From Planctomycetota bacterium (GTDB lineage: Bacteria > Planctomycetota > Planctomycetia > Planctomycetales > Planctomycetaceae), in the NCBI GenBank assembly GCA_003388505.1, contig QQVO01000010.1, forward strand, positions 62,001 through 126,000: a stretch of DNA of 64,000 nucleotides, in the 5' to 3' direction. A program made the position numbers and the translations under genes. Shown piece after piece: positions 63,700-64,000 of this stretch. How positions within the stretch are numbered: position 1 is the first letter of the stretch; each line of letters starts with the position of its first letter. The notes below the pieces were generated by a model. It did no database searches and was not told the origin of the DNA. It was given only the letters and a program-made list of their open reading frames with translations.

Positions 63700-63727
63700 T
63701 TGACACTCCCTGTCACGGGGCTAATGT
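63700..63727 (+). promoter_or_regulatory. Promoter of tRNA-Glu
   Basis: Consensus TTGACA (63700-63705) and TAATGT (63722-63727), 16 bp apart, end 11 bp before the first base of the tRNA. Strong vegetative promoter geometry for a stable RNA. Confidence 0.6.
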
Positions 63728-63738
63728 ACGCACCGACA

Positions 63739-63813
63739 GGCCCCATCGTCTAGTCAGGCCCAGGACACTGGATTTTCAGTCCAGGAACAGGGGTTCAAAT
63801 CCCCTTGGGGTCA
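63739..63813 (+). tRNA. trnE: tRNA-Glu (anticodon UUC)
   Basis: 75-nt cloverleaf. Acceptor stem GGCCCCA pairs with TGGGGTC (one G-U), discriminator A at 63813, 3' CCA not encoded. The anticodon arm is CTGGA-TTTTCAG-TCCAG, placing TTC at positions 34-36, hence glutamate. The T arm reads AGGGGTTCAAATCCCCT. It is a lone tRNA gene downstream of csrA with its own promoter and terminator. Confidence 0.97.
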
Positions 63814-63823
63814 ATTCTTACAG

Positions 63824-63848
63824 CCCGCACCCAACCGGTGCGGGTTTT
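63824..63848 (+). terminator. Intrinsic terminator of tRNA-Glu
   Basis: CCCGCACC-CAACC-GGTGCGGG is a perfect 8-bp stem with a 5-nt loop, followed directly by TTTT. It lies 10 nt after the tRNA. This is the only textbook Rho-independent terminator recognised in the window. The remaining 150 bases to the window end contain nothing recognisable. Confidence 0.9.
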
Positions 63849-64000
63849 CTCGTTTGAAGGGCCGTTCAGCCGGCGTGCTGTCTGTCGCCCGTTGGTCCCC
63901 TTCCGTCCGCATCGCCTGGCGCGGTTCCTCCGTCTCGTCTGCAACCTGCTGCTGCTCTTCCCGTCACTTCGCCGATAACTTCTCCGTGAGGCGAGCCGCT

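Overview
This 64 kb window is high-GC bacterial chromosome that almost certainly comes from a planctomycete. The markers are a very large membrane-bound-dehydrogenase-type beta-propeller protein with a C-terminal cytochrome c motif, a Tat-exported DUF1501 protein, a Tat-exported Gfo/Idh/MocA protein, a Ser/Thr kinase fused to an RDD membrane domain, giant TPR proteins, and a (5-formylfuranyl)methyl phosphate synthase domain belonging to methanofuran-type C1 chemistry. No phage, integrase, insertion sequence, CRISPR array or rRNA was seen.

Layout. 1-5.8 kb: envelope or exopolysaccharide genes (methyltransferase end, membrane-anchored barrel protein, EEP-family phosphatase, Wzc-like co-polymerase/tyrosine kinase). 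5.8-9.0 kb: Tat-exported Gfo/Idh/MocA and DUF1501 proteins, divergently transcribed. 9.2-19.6 kb: PP2C phosphatase, exported metzincin-type metalloprotease and a 2,247-residue exported TPR protein on one strand. 20.1-25.2 kb: ArsR-type regulator, carA, ndk, and the putrescine genes aguB and aguA, separated by repeat-rich spacers. 25.9-29.8 kb: the propeller/HEAT/cytochrome protein and a small cysteine-rich secreted protein. 30-40.2 kb: two adjacent related large GTPases, a J-domain-like/MshEN membrane protein, a short Hsp70, and a hybrid FHA-GAF-PAS histidine kinase with its NarL-type regulator. 40.3-44.5 kb: TPR/peptidase-MA protein and an acyl-CoA-dehydrogenase-like protein. 44.7-50.2 kb: epmB, a cysteine-desulfurase-like gene and an EamA transporter on the minus strand, divergent from efp, fabI and a Nudix gene. 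50.5-57.4 kb: D-aminoacylase-type amidohydrolase translationally coupled to a fusion of an MfnB domain with a purine nucleoside phosphorylase domain, then a small membrane protein, kinase-RDD and a GT39-like membrane protein. 57.7-64 kb: sugar-type ABC transporter divergent from a Gfo/Idh/MocA dehydrogenase, then csrA and tRNA-Glu(UUC).

The most unusual items are: (1) the MfnB-PNP fusion, which keeps the apparent catalytic residues of both enzymes; (2) a roughly 105 bp dispersed element present four times, whose palindrome shows a compensatory base-pair change and which carries an in-frame 22-codon mini-ORF in some copies; two copies supply the stop codon of the upstream gene and one lies 6 nt before a start codon; (3) two palindromic insertions kept in frame inside the propeller/cytochrome gene; (4) the tandem GTPases sharing a TQQKY motif with degenerate G4 motifs, next to a J-like/Hsp70 pair. 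All identifications are by eye from motifs and family knowledge. No database search was possible.
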